DNA of 64,000 bases. Origin: Nocardioides sp. YR527 (GTDB lineage: Bacteria > Actinomycetota > Actinomycetes > Propionibacteriales > Nocardioidaceae). Below the pieces are notes generated by a model. It did not search any database. It had not been told where the DNA came from and was given only the letters and a program-made list of their open reading frames with translations. Shown piece after piece: positions 25,257-33,355 of this stretch. The position numbers and the translations under genes were made by a program. Where the stretch lies: NCBI RefSeq assembly GCF_900101045.1, contig NZ_FNFN01000006.1:1-64000 (forward strand), given 5' to 3'. How positions within the stretch are numbered: position 1 is the first letter of the stretch; each line of letters opens with the position of its first letter.

Positions 25257-26930
25257 ATGACTGCGGAGATTCAACGGCACGCCGACGTGATCGTGGTGGG
25301 AGCCGGCCTCGCCGGCCTGGCAGCAGCGGCCGAGGTCGCGGACGCGGGAAAGAGCGTCCTCCTGGTCGACCAGGAGCCGGAGCAGTCGCTGGGCGGCCAG
25401 GCCTTCTGGAGCCTCGGCGGGCTCTTCCTCGTCGACAGCCCGGAGCAGCGCCGGATGGGGATCAAGGACTCGCCCGAGCTGGCGCTCCAGGACTGGATGG
25501 GGTCCGCTCAGTTCGACCGGGACGAGGACCTGTGGCCGCGGCGCTGGGCCGAGGCGTACCTCGACTTCGCGGCCGGGGAGAAGCGGTCCTGGCTGCACCA
25601 GATGGGCCACCGGATCTTCCCGGTCGTCGGCTGGGCCGAGCGTGGCGACGGCCGCGCCGACGGCCACGGCAACTCGGTGCCGCGCTTCCACATCACCTGG
25701 GGGACCGGGCCGGGCGTGGTCGAGCCGTTCGAGCGACGGGTGCGTGCCCACGCCGACAGCGGGCGGATCACCTTCGCCTTCCGGCACCGCGTGGACCATC
25801 TCGTGGTCGAGGACGGTGCCGTCGTCGGCGTACGCGGCAAGCTGCTCGAGCCCAGCGACATCGAGCGTGGCCATGCCTCCTCGCGTACGGAGGTCGAGGA
25901 CTTCGAGCTCAGCGGCCAGGCCGTGATCGTCACCTCCGGCGGCATCGGCGGTGACCACGACCTGGTTCGCAAGCACTGGCCGGAGCGGCTCGGCACCCCG
26001 CCGAAGTCGATGGTCTCCGGCGTCCCGGCCCACGTGGACGGCCGGATGCTCGCCATCACCGGAGCGACCGGCGCCAAGATCATCAACGACGACCGGATGT
26101 GGCACTACGTCGAGGGCATCCGCAACTGGGACTCGATCTGGGCCAACCACGGCATCCGGATCCTCCCCGGCCCCTCGAGCCTTTGGCTGGACGCGACCGG
26201 CAAGCGCCTCCCGGCGCCGTTCTTCCCCGGCTTCGACACCCTCGGCACGCTCAAGCACCTGCGCCAGACCGGCTACGACTACTCGTGGTTCGTGCTGACC
26301 GAGAAGATCATCAAGAAGGAGTTCGCGCTCTCCGGCTCGGAGCAGAACCCCGACCTGACCGGCAAGGACATCAAGCTGCTCGCCGAGCGCGCACGCAAGG
26401 GCCCCGGCCCGGTGAAGAGCTTCATGGAGCACGGCGAGGACTTCGTGGTCGCCGAGAACCTCACCGCGCTGGTCCACGGCATGAACGGCCTCGCCGACAA
26501 GGACCCGACCGGCCCGCAGATCAAGGAGAGCGAGCTGCGCCGCATCATCGAGGCCCGCGACCGCGAGATCGCCAACAACTTCACCAAGGACGCCCAGATC
26601 ACCGCGCTGTACGCCGCCCGCCACTACCGCGGCGACAAGCTGCAGCGCACCGCCAAGCCCCACCGGATCCTCGACCCCGAGGCCGGCCCGCTGATCGCCG
26701 TCAAGCTGCACATCCTCTCCCGCAAGACGCTGGGCGGGCTCGAGACGGACCTGTCAGGCCGCTGCCTGACCGCCGCCGGCACCCCGCTTCCCGGGCTCTA
26801 CGCGGCCGGCGAGGTCGCCGGCTTCGGCGGAGGCGGGATGATGGGCTACAACGCGCTCGAGGGCACGTTCCTCGGCGGCTGCCTGTTCTCCGGACGTACG
26901 GCGGGCAGGGCCGCGGCCGCGGCGATCTGA
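25257..26930 (+). CDS. FAD-binding dehydrogenase (fumarate reductase/KstD-like flavoprotein)
   Basis: 557 residues. The N-terminal Rossmann FAD motif is VIVVGAGLAGLAAAAEVADAG with the E/D in LVDQEP. The C-terminal flavin-binding block is GLYAAGEVAGFGGGGMMGY and ALEGTFLGGCLFSGRTAG. The family includes succinate/fumarate reductases and 3-ketosteroid delta-1-dehydrogenases; this subgroup is annotated only as FAD-binding dehydrogenase. AGGA precedes the ATG by 9 nt. No steroid or respiratory partner is adjacent, so the substrate is open. Confidence 0.88.
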   Translation: MTAEIQRHADVIVVGAGLAGLAAAAEVADAGKSVLLVDQEPEQSLGGQAFWSLGGLFLVDSPEQRRMGIKDSPELALQDWMGSAQFDRDEDLWPRRWAEAYLDFAAGEKRSWLHQMGHRIFPVVGWAERGDGRADGHGNSVPRFHITWGTGPGVVEPFERRVRAHADSGRITFAFRHRVDHLVVEDGAVVGVRGKLLEPSDIERGHASSRTEVEDFELSGQAVIVTSGGIGGDHDLVRKHWPERLGTPPKSMVSGVPAHVDGRMLAITGATGAKIINDDRMWHYVEGIRNWDSIWANHGIRILPGPSSLWLDATGKRLPAPFFPGFDTLGTLKHLRQTGYDYSWFVLTEKIIKKEFALSGSEQNPDLTGKDIKLLAERARKGPGPVKSFMEHGEDFVVAENLTALVHGMNGLADKDPTGPQIKESELRRIIEARDREIANNFTKDAQITALYAARHYRGDKLQRTAKPHRILDPEAGPLIAVKLHILSRKTLGGLETDLSGRCLTAAGTPLPGLYAAGEVAGFGGGGMMGYNALEGTFLGGCLFSGRTAGRAAAAAI

Positions 26931-26946
26931 CGCCGCATCGGCGTGG

Positions 26947-27270
26947 TCAGTGGGCGCCGGAGAGGTTCAGCCCGACCACGCCGATGACGATCATCGCCAG
27001 GAAGCCGGCCTTGGCGGCGGTGAGGTGCTCACCGAGGAACATCACGCCGATGCCCGCGACCAGGGCGGTGCCGAGGCCTGACCAGATGGCGTACGCGACG
27101 GAGACGGGCATCCGCTCCACGACGATCGACAGAAGCCAGATCGAGGCGCCGTAGCCGGCGACGACCGCAACCGACCAAGGCACGTTGCGGAAGCCTTCGG
27201 TGCGGGGGAGGAGGGCGGTGCTGACGACCTCGATCGCGATCGCGGCGACGAGCAGAATGGCGGCGTACAT
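26947..27270 (-). CDS. Small multidrug resistance (SMR/EmrE-like) efflux protein
   Basis: 107 residues, four membrane helices, the standard SMR size. The essential membrane Glu is at position 14 (LLVAAIAIEVVSTALL), and the middle helix contains AYAIWSGLGTALV, the SMR signature. It acts as a dimer exchanging protons for cationic compounds or guanidinium. AGGAGG lies 9 nt before the ATG at 27270. It is divergent from a TetR gene, with two identical-core palindromes between them (27294-27335), so it is most likely repressed by that TetR. Confidence 0.93.
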   Translation of the reverse strand: MYAAILLVAAIAIEVVSTALLPRTEGFRNVPWSVAVVAGYGASIWLLSIVVERMPVSVAYAIWSGLGTALVAGIGVMFLGEHLTAAKAGFLAMIVIGVVGLNLSGAH

Positions 27271-27293
27271 CTTCCGTGTCCTCCTGAGGCGCG

Positions 27294-27335
27294 TGTAGCG
27301 ACTGCTACATCCCGCCAAATGTAGCAGTCGCTACA
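27294..27335. promoter_or_regulatory. Twin 16-bp palindromic operators for SMR/TetR
   Basis: TGTAGC-GACT-GCTACA (27294-27309) and TGTAGC-AGTC-GCTACA (27320-27335) are each palindromic, and each is the exact reverse complement of the other; their centres are 26 bp apart. They fill the gap between the divergent starts. The second ends 7 bp before the tetR -10 (CATAAT, 27343-27348), so one repressor dimer pair could close both promoters. Confidence 0.8.
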
Positions 27336-27354
27336 TGTTGGGCATAATGCTTTC

Positions 27355-27906
27355 ATGGACCGCAAGGAAGAGCTCCTCGGGCAGGTGGTCGACCACGTGC
27401 TCGAGCACGGGTTGATCGGGCTGACCCTGCGTCCGCTGGCGGCCGCGATCGGCACCAGCGACCGGATGCTGATCTACCACTTCGGCGGCCGCGACGAGCT
27501 CGTCGCCGCGGTGGTGGCGCGCACCAACGAGCTCTCCGTCGCGGCGGTCGCGGCGCTCGAGCCGGCCGAGGACGTACGCGCCGGGGTGGAGGCACTGTGG
27601 CGGGCCTACCGCACCGAGCCCCTGCACAGCTGCCTGCAGGTCTATCTGCAGGCAGCCGCGACCGGGCTGATCGGGATGGAGCCCTATCGCTCGGTCGTCC
27701 GGGAGACCAACGAGCTGTGGTACGCCGCGCTGCGCGACTATGTCACCGCCTGTGGCGCGCCGCCCGAGCGTGCCGGCCGGATCGTCACGCTCGTCGACTC
27801 CTCGCTGTTCGGCTTCCACCTGGACCTGGCCACCGACCGGCCTGACGAGCTCGCCGCCGGCGTGGCCGATCTCGCCGTGGCCGCGGGAGCGATCGCCGCG
27901 GCGTGA
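27355..27906 (+). CDS. TetR-family regulator of the SMR gene
   Basis: 183 residues. The HTH is somewhat divergent (LRPLAAAIGTSDRMLIYHFGGRDEL) but in the standard position, and the C-terminal domain has SLFGFHLDLATDRPDEL. CATAAT at 27343-27348 leaves 6 nt before the ATG, implying a leaderless mRNA. The stop overlaps an in-frame GTG of the DUF1275 gene, though that gene probably starts later. Likely represses itself and the SMR exporter through the two palindromes just upstream. Confidence 0.9.
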   Translation: MDRKEELLGQVVDHVLEHGLIGLTLRPLAAAIGTSDRMLIYHFGGRDELVAAVVARTNELSVAAVAALEPAEDVRAGVEALWRAYRTEPLHSCLQVYLQAAATGLIGMEPYRSVVRETNELWYAALRDYVTACGAPPERAGRIVTLVDSSLFGFHLDLATDRPDELAAGVADLAVAAGAIAAA

Positions 27907-27929
27907 GCCGGGTCCGACACAATGCGCGG

Positions 27930-28637
27930 GTGAACTCGCTGCTGAAGACCATCCCCGCCGATCGCATGCACCTGTGGCTCATGCTCGTGCTCACCTTCAC
28001 CACCGGCATCAACGATGCCGTCGGCTACCTCGGCCTGGACAAGGTGTTCACCGGCAACATGACCGGCAACGTGGTCATCCTCGGCATGGCGCTGGTCGGC
28101 GACACCGACCTGCCGGTCCTCGGGCCGGCGCTGGCGCTGGTCGGGTTCATGGCCGGCGCCGCGCTCGGTGGGCGGGTGCTGAAGGCCGACAAGCAGGCCT
28201 GGAGTGGGCGCACGACCCTGCTGTTCTCCCTGGTCGCCGTGGTCATGCTGGCGCTGGCCGGGCTGCTCTTCGTCGCCGGGGACGAGCCCTCGAGCGCGGT
28301 GATGATCACGACCACCACCCTGGCCGCGGTCGCGATGGGCACCCAGGCGGCGGCCGCTCGTCACATCGCGGTCAAGGACGTGACCACCGTCGTGGTCACC
28401 AGCACGATCACGGGCCTCGCGGCCGACTCGCCGATCGGTTCCGGCAAGGCGTCCTTCCGTGGCGGCGGCACCGCGCGCCGTGCGATCGCCGTCCTGCTGA
28501 TCCTGCTCGGTGCCTCCGCCGGTGCCGGGATGCTGCTGTGGCACACCGGCGGCGGCCTGCTGCTCGCCGGCATCATCATCGGAGCCGCCACGGCCGTCGG
28601 TGCCTGGCACGCCCGGGTGCACCGCGCGATCATCTAG
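27930..28637 (+). CDS. DUF1275 (YoaK-like) membrane protein
   Basis: 235 residues, about 6 membrane segments. The family hallmark LDKVFTGNMTGNVVILGMAL follows the first helix, and ARHIAVKDVTTVVVTSTIT is the second conserved block. Function is unknown; a transporter role is often assumed. I chose the GTG at 27930 because CACAAT (27918-27923) ends 6 nt before it. The alternative GTG at 27903 overlaps the tetR stop and would add 9 residues with translational coupling. Confidence 0.82.
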   Translation: MNSLLKTIPADRMHLWLMLVLTFTTGINDAVGYLGLDKVFTGNMTGNVVILGMALVGDTDLPVLGPALALVGFMAGAALGGRVLKADKQAWSGRTTLLFSLVAVVMLALAGLLFVAGDEPSSAVMITTTTLAAVAMGTQAAAARHIAVKDVTTVVVTSTITGLAADSPIGSGKASFRGGGTARRAIAVLLILLGASAGAGMLLWHTGGGLLLAGIIIGAATAVGAWHARVHRAII

Positions 28638-28662
28638 GCCCGGATCCTCTAGGGTCTGCCAC

Positions 28663-29349
28663 GTGGAGTGCCCCAAGTTCGCGGTCAGCGTCGACCTCGT
28701 CGTGCTCACCGTCCGTGACGAGGCGCTCTGCGCCCTGGTCGTACGCCGCGGCATCGAGCCGTTCGTCGGTGCCTGGGCGCTTCCGGGCGGGTTCGTCCTC
28801 GACGACGAGGGCCTCGAGGAGGCAGCGGCGCGCGAGCTCGCCGAGGAGACCGGGATCCGGCCGGGCAGCGTGCATGTCGAGCAGCTGGCGACGTACGGCT
28901 CCCCGGGGCGGGACCCGCGGGCGCGGGTCGTGACCGTCGCCTATCTCGCGCTCGCGCCCGACCTGCCGGTGCCCGCGGCGGGGTCGGACGCGGCGGAGGC
29001 GCAGTGGTGGCCGGTCGACTCGCTCCTGGCCGGCGGCGGCCTCGCCTTCGACCACGCCGCGATCCTGCGTGACGGCGTCGAGCGCGCCCGCTCCAAGCTG
29101 GAGTACTCGCCGCTCGGCGCGGCGTTCTGCGCCGAGGAGTTCACCGTCGCCGAGCTGCGCCGGGTCTACGAGATCGTCTGGGGCGAGCGCCTGGACCCCC
29201 GCAACTTCCATCGCAAGGTCACCAAGACCGAGGCCTTCCTCGAGCCCACTGGCACCACGACGACCCGGGACGGCGGCCGGCCGGCTCAGCTCTTCCGCCG
29301 AGGCTCCGCCGAGCACCTGCATCCGCCGCTGCTGCGCCGCACGACCTGA
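28663..29349 (+). CDS. NrtR-like Nudix transcriptional regulator
   Basis: 228 residues. A canonical Nudix box (GGFVLDDEGLEEAAARELAE, then ETGI) is followed by a winged-helix C-terminus with AELRRVYEIVWGERLDPRNF and HRKVTKTEAFLEP. That order matches NrtR-type regulators, in which the Nudix domain senses ADP-ribose-like molecules and the wing binds DNA, commonly controlling NAD or sugar genes. All box residues are intact here, so hydrolysis remains possible. The GTG at 28663 follows TAGGGT (28650-28655) by 7 nt. No NAD gene is adjacent, so its targets lie elsewhere. Confidence 0.85.
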   Translation: MECPKFAVSVDLVVLTVRDEALCALVVRRGIEPFVGAWALPGGFVLDDEGLEEAAARELAEETGIRPGSVHVEQLATYGSPGRDPRARVVTVAYLALAPDLPVPAAGSDAAEAQWWPVDSLLAGGGLAFDHAAILRDGVERARSKLEYSPLGAAFCAEEFTVAELRRVYEIVWGERLDPRNFHRKVTKTEAFLEPTGTTTTRDGGRPAQLFRRGSAEHLHPPLLRRTT

Positions 29350-29447
29350 GGTTGATCACCGAATGGTCTCGGGCTGATCACGAACCGATAACGGCGAATC
29401 CGGTGTGGCCGACGGCACATGCGACGTGGCCGAGGCGTGTTGCGCAA

Positions 29448-29477
29448 CTAGACAACAGCCACGGCATTGTTGTCCAG
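29448..29477 (+). promoter_or_regulatory. Imperfect palindrome upstream of the ABC transporter operon
   Basis: CTAGACAACA (29448-29457) and TGTTGTCCAG (29468-29477) pair at 9 of 10 positions around a 10-bp spacer. The site lies 155 bp before the substrate-binding-protein start in a gene-free gap. It differs from the GAAACG-type boxes closer to the gene, so a second regulator may act here. Confidence 0.5.
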
Positions 29478-29543
29478 CGGACGCCGTGTCTCGGGACCGT
29501 ACGCCCTGTTCGAGAGGTTCGTCTTGAAAGGGTCGTTACAACG

Positions 29544-29631
29544 CCGAAACGCCGGTGTCAGCCCCTGAAACCTCCGCTCGCTACGGTCCCCGAAACCTAT
29601 GCGTGACACTCCTCGAAGGGAACTCGTTTCG
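29544..29631 (+). promoter_or_regulatory. Cluster of GAAAC boxes before the ABC transporter operon
   Basis: CCGAAACGCCGGTGTCAG (29544-29561) matches the complement of the purine-operon box at 36421-36439 in 14 of 18 positions. CCTGAAACCTCCGCTCG (29564-29580) matches the complement of the box at 39064-39082 in 14 of 17. Half-sites follow at 29592-29596 (GAAAC) and 29625-29631 (CGTTTCG, ending at the ATG). This is the likely control region tying the transporter to the purine genes. Confidence 0.55.
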
Positions 29632-30747
29632 ATGTCTACCCCCGCCTCTCGGACCTCGCGACGTACGTCAGTTCAACGCCGGGCCGCCGCGGCCCTCCTG
29701 TCCGTGGTCGCCGCCACCACCCTGGCCGCCTGCGGCTCCGACTCCGAAGAAGGCAGCAGCGAGGAGGGCTTCGGCACCATCTCGATGCAGTACTCCTGGA
29801 TCAAGAACGAAGAGTTCGCCGGCGAGTTCTACGCCGAGGACAAGGGCTACTACGAGGAAGCCGGCTTCGACGCGGTCAACGGCATCTCCGGCCCCGACAC
29901 CGGCGTCGCCAAGCTGCTCTCCGGCAAGGTCCAGGTCGCCATCAACGACGCCGCCTCGGTCGGCTCCGCGATCGCCGAGCAGGAGGCGCCGCTGAAGATC
30001 ATCGGCGCGACCTTCCAGAAGAACCCGTTCACGATCCTCTCCCTCAAGGACGGCGGCAACATCGCGACGCCGGCCGACCTCAAGGGCAAGAAGATCGGCG
30101 TCCAGGACTCCAACGTCAACGTCTTCAAGGCGATCCTCGCCGCCAACGGCCTGGAGGAGAAGAAGGACGACATCACCGTCGTCCCGGTCGAGTTCGACCC
30201 GACGCCGCTGATGGAGGGTCAGGTCGACGGCTTCATGGCCTACCTGACCAACGAGTCGATCACCGTCGAGCTCGCCGGCCACGAGGTGACCAACCTGCCC
30301 TACGCCGAGAACGGCGTGCCGTACGTCGCCGAGACCTACACCGTCACCGACCAGTACCTCGCCGAGAACCGCGACCTCCTCAAGGCGCTGCTGACCGCCG
30401 AGATCAAGGGCTGGACCGAGACCTTCAAGAACCCGTCCGACGAGGTGGTGAAGGTCGTCACGAAGCACTACAACGAGGCGGCCAGCGACTCCGACGGTCT
30501 CGAGGCCAGCTTCGGCGAGCTCGACCCGGTCAAGACCAAGCGTGGCCTGGAGGAGTCGCAGGCGCTGATCTCGACGCCGGAGACCGAGAAGAACGGCCTC
30601 TTCACCATCTCCGAGGAGCTCCAGCAGCAGACCGTCGACTCGCTCGCGGCCGCCGGCTGGGAGGTCTCTACCGAGGACCTGTTCGACACCTCGATCATCG
30701 ACGAGATCTACGAGGAGAACCCCGAGCTGAAGGCCTACCAGAAGTAG
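29632..30747 (+). CDS. ABC transporter substrate-binding lipoprotein (NitT/TauT, NMT1/THI5-like)
   Basis: 371 residues. The signal peptide ends in the lipobox LAAC (Cys34). It contains a paired-Arg stretch (SRRTSVQRR), so Tat rather than Sec export is possible. The mature domain is NMT1/THI5-like: SYIKNEEF-type opening (SWIKNEEFAGEFYAEDKGYY), VAKLLSGKVQVAINDAASV, and LKGKKIGVQDSNVNVFKAIL. It captures a small aromatic or nitrogenous compound outside the membrane. Next to a urate pathway, a purine, ureide or related heterocycle is the best guess. An AAGGGA ribosome-binding site lies upstream of the ATG. Confidence 0.9.
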   Translation: MSTPASRTSRRTSVQRRAAAALLSVVAATTLAACGSDSEEGSSEEGFGTISMQYSWIKNEEFAGEFYAEDKGYYEEAGFDAVNGISGPDTGVAKLLSGKVQVAINDAASVGSAIAEQEAPLKIIGATFQKNPFTILSLKDGGNIATPADLKGKKIGVQDSNVNVFKAILAANGLEEKKDDITVVPVEFDPTPLMEGQVDGFMAYLTNESITVELAGHEVTNLPYAENGVPYVAETYTVTDQYLAENRDLLKALLTAEIKGWTETFKNPSDEVVKVVTKHYNEAASDSDGLEASFGELDPVKTKRGLEESQALISTPETEKNGLFTISEELQQQTVDSLAAAGWEVSTEDLFDTSIIDEIYEENPELKAYQK

Positions 30748-30749
30748 TC

Positions 30750-31583
30750 ATGGCCGAGAACAAGCTCATGGATGCCGGTGCTCCCGCGGCGGAGACCGGT
30801 GGCGGCACCGGCATCCACATCTCCGGAATCAGCAAGGTCTTCGGCTCCGGCTCGAAGGCCGTCACCGCGCTCAAGGACACCGAGCTCCACACCGACCAGG
30901 GCTCGTTCCTGGCCCTGCTGGGCCCCTCCGGCTGCGGCAAGTCGACGATCCTGCGGATCCTCGCGGGCCTGGAGGCGCCGACGAGCGGAGAAGCGTACGT
31001 CGACGGCAAGGCTCCCGCCGAGCTGCGACGTGACTCCGAGCTGGGGATCGCGTTCCAGGACCACGCGCTGCTGCCGTGGCGCTCGGTGGTCGGCAACATC
31101 AAGCTCGTCTTCGAGGTCGCCGGGCGGCGTCCTGACATGTCCTACATCCACGAGCTGATCAAGCTCGTGGGGCTGGAGGGCTTCGAGAAGTCCCGCCCCG
31201 CGCAGCTCTCCGGCGGGATGCGGCAGCGGGTCTCGATCGCCCGGGCGCTGGCGCTGAAGCCGTCGGTGCTCCTGCTCGACGAGCCGTTCGGCGCGCTGGA
31301 CGACATGACCCGGCAGAACCTCAACCTGGAGCTGTTGCGGATCTGGACCGAGAAGCCGGCTACCACCCTGCTGGTCACCCATGGTGTGAACGAGGCGATC
31401 TTCCTCTCCGACCGGGTCGCGGTGATGTCGCCGCGTCCGGGCCGGATCAAGGAGATCATCGAGGTCGACCTGCCCCGGCCGCGCACGCCCGACATGATGC
31501 GTACCCCTGAGTTCCACGCGCTGGCCGACCGGGCCTCCGAGCTGCTCTTCGGTGACGACGGGCGCGCCGAGGCGGAAGCCTGA
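30750..31583 (+). CDS. ABC transporter ATP-binding protein (NitT/TauT/SsuB type)
   Basis: 277 residues. Walker A GPSGCGKST (residues 58-66), Q-loop GIAFQDHALLPWRSV, signature LSGGMRQRVSIARAL (about 153), Walker B VLLLDEPFGALD (about 171) and the H-loop LLVTHGVNEA are all intact. It powers import of the compound bound by the preceding lipoprotein. It starts 2 bases after that gene's stop and overlaps the first permease gene by one base (TGATG), so the four genes form one operon. Confidence 0.95.
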   Translation: MAENKLMDAGAPAAETGGGTGIHISGISKVFGSGSKAVTALKDTELHTDQGSFLALLGPSGCGKSTILRILAGLEAPTSGEAYVDGKAPAELRRDSELGIAFQDHALLPWRSVVGNIKLVFEVAGRRPDMSYIHELIKLVGLEGFEKSRPAQLSGGMRQRVSIARALALKPSVLLLDEPFGALDDMTRQNLNLELLRIWTEKPATTLLVTHGVNEAIFLSDRVAVMSPRPGRIKEIIEVDLPRPRTPDMMRTPEFHALADRASELLFGDDGRAEAEA

Positions 31584-32392
31584 TGCGACTGAGTCAACAG
31601 CTGGGTGGCTGGGTGGCCGGTCTGATCGGCGTGGTCACCCTCTTCGTGCTGTGGGCGGTCGTGGCCGTGGCCGCGTTCCCGCCCGACCCCGGCACCGGGT
31701 TCACACCGGTGCCGCCGCCGTGGACGGTCCTCTCCGAGATGGCCGCCGCAGGCCCGTCGGCGTTCTGGGACGGCGTGCTCCGGGAGACGCTGATGGAGGC
31801 GTCGATCGGGTTCCTGTGGGGCAACCTGATCGCGCTGCTGCTGGCCTCCCTGGTGCTGCTGGTGCCGTGGCTGGAGCCGATGATCATGCAGATCGCGGTG
31901 ACGACGTACTGCCTGCCCGTGGTCGCCGTGGGCGGCATCTCGATCGTGGTCCTCGGCGGCGCCGAGCAGCCCGGTGACCCGTCTCGCACGTCCATCTTCC
32001 TGGCCGCGCTGATGGTCTTCTTCACGACCGTCGTGGGGGCCGTGCTCGGGTTCAAGTCGGCCGACCGCGCCTCGCTCGACGTGGTGCGGGTCTACGGCGG
32101 GTCGGTGTGGACGCAGCTGGTGAAGGTACGCCTCGTCGCGGCCGTGCCGGCGATCCTCAACGCGCTGCAGATCGCGGTGCCGACCGCGATCCTCGGTGCC
32201 GTGCTCGGCGAGTATCTCGGCTCCACCGACCGCGGCGTCGGGCGCACGCTGATCGTCCTGCAGGGCAAGCCCGACCCGGAGCGGCTCTGGGCCGTCTTCC
32301 TGGTCTGTGCCCTGGTCGCCCTGGCCGGCTATCTGCTCCTGGGGCTGGTCTCGCGTCTGGTGACGCCGTGGGTCGCCGGGAGGTCCGGATGA
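31583..32392 (+). CDS. ABC transporter permease (NitT/TauT type), first subunit
   Basis: 269 residues with about 6 membrane helices. The EAA-type cytoplasmic loop that contacts the ATPase is visible in DVVRVYGGSVWTQLVKVRL and VPAILNALQIAVPTAILGAVL. It pairs with the next permease, whose gene begins inside its stop codon (ATGA). Two different permease genes rather than one duplicated gene imply a heterodimeric channel. Confidence 0.92.
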   Translation: MRLSQQLGGWVAGLIGVVTLFVLWAVVAVAAFPPDPGTGFTPVPPPWTVLSEMAAAGPSAFWDGVLRETLMEASIGFLWGNLIALLLASLVLLVPWLEPMIMQIAVTTYCLPVVAVGGISIVVLGGAEQPGDPSRTSIFLAALMVFFTTVVGAVLGFKSADRASLDVVRVYGGSVWTQLVKVRLVAAVPAILNALQIAVPTAILGAVLGEYLGSTDRGVGRTLIVLQGKPDPERLWAVFLVCALVALAGYLLLGLVSRLVTPWVAGRSG

Positions 32393-33195
32393 GGTCGGGT
32401 GCGAAGGGTCTGTCGCGGGCGGTCCTGGGACCGGTGCTGCACACCGTCGCCGCGCTGGCGATCGTGGTCGTGCTCTGGCAGGGGTTCGTGTCGTTCTCCA
32501 GCGTCTCGGAGTTCGTCGCGAAGGGCCCGCTGGATGTCGTCGACCATCTCTTCACCGGGCCGGACGCCGCCGCCCATCGCGCGGAGCTGCTCCCGCTGAC
32601 GTGGGTGACCCTGAGGGATGCCGCGCTCGGTTTCCTTGCCGGGATGGCGATCGCGGTGGTGGCGGCGGTGCTGTTCAACCTGTCGCGTACGGTCGAGGCC
32701 GGCGTGATGCCGCTGGCCCTGCTGCTGCGCTCGATCCCGCTGGTCGCGATCGCTCCGGTGGTCATGCTGATCACCGGACGTGCCTCGACCGCGTCGGTCG
32801 TGGTGCTCGGGATCATCGTGGTGCTCTTCCCGGCACTGGCCGCGGTCCTGTTCGGACTCTCCCAGGCCTCGCCGCAGTCGCTGGACCTGGTCGCCGTCTA
32901 CGGCGGGTCGCGGCTCACCGCGATCCGGAAGGTCTCGCTGCCCGGCGCGCTCCCGTCGATCTTCGCCGCTGCCCGGGTCTCGGTCCCCGGTGCGGTGACC
33001 GGAGCGCTGCTGGCCGAGTGGCTCTCGACCGGCAAGGGCATCGGCGGCAACATCCAGAAGTTCCCCGCCGCCGCCCGCTTCGACGACCTGTGGGCCGCCG
33101 TCGCGATCATCACCGTGGTCACCCTGGTCCTCTACAACCTCGTCCAGCTCCTCGAGTCCGTCGCGCTCGAGCGGATGGGGATGACGTCCCGCTAG
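32389..33195 (+). CDS. ABC transporter permease (NitT/TauT type), second subunit
   Basis: 268 residues, about 6 membrane helices. The EAA loop reads DLVAVYGGSRLTAIRKVSLP with GALPSIFAAARVSVPGAVTG. Start at ATG 32389, overlapping the preceding stop by 4 bp. It is the last gene of the operon; the composite repeat at 33196-33353 begins with the next base and separates it from the convergent guanine-deaminase-like gene. Confidence 0.92.
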   Translation: MRSGAKGLSRAVLGPVLHTVAALAIVVVLWQGFVSFSSVSEFVAKGPLDVVDHLFTGPDAAAHRAELLPLTWVTLRDAALGFLAGMAIAVVAAVLFNLSRTVEAGVMPLALLLRSIPLVAIAPVVMLITGRASTASVVVLGIIVVLFPALAAVLFGLSQASPQSLDLVAVYGGSRLTAIRKVSLPGALPSIFAAARVSVPGAVTGALLAEWLSTGKGIGGNIQKFPAAARFDDLWAAVAIITVVTLVLYNLVQLLESVALERMGMTSR

Positions 33196-33353
33196 CGCCG
33201 AGGCGTCACGTACGTCGGCCGAGGCGTCACTCAGGTCGGCCGAGTTGGCAATCAGATGCCCACTCGGCCTACGGGAGTGACGCCTCGGCCTACGGGAGTG
33301 ACGCCTCGGCCTACGGGAGTGACGCCTCGGCCGACGGGGGTGACGCCTCGGCG
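33196..33353. repeat. Composite element: 21-bp repeats around a hairpin core (copy 1)
   Basis: Two plus-oriented units (33196-33216, 33217-33237; core GGCCGAGGCGTCAC) lead into a hairpin: GGCCGAGTTGGCA / TGCCCACTCGGCC, loop ATCAGA, 33238-33269, one mismatch. Four inverted units follow (33270-33290, 33291-33311, 33312-33332, 33333-33353; core GTGACGCCTCGGCC). It fills the whole gap between two convergent genes and probably serves as a bidirectional terminator. A related copy is at 51299-51513. Confidence 0.85.
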
Positions 33354-33355
33354 GG

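Noticed and set aside
29352..29606. 84-codon frame in the gap before the transporter operon
   Set aside because: No start signals and no family; the region is full of inverted and repeated motifs and reads as regulatory DNA.
33196..33353. CRISPR-like regular repeats
   Set aside because: The 21-bp units are directly adjacent with no unique spacers, change orientation around a hairpin, and have no cas genes nearby.
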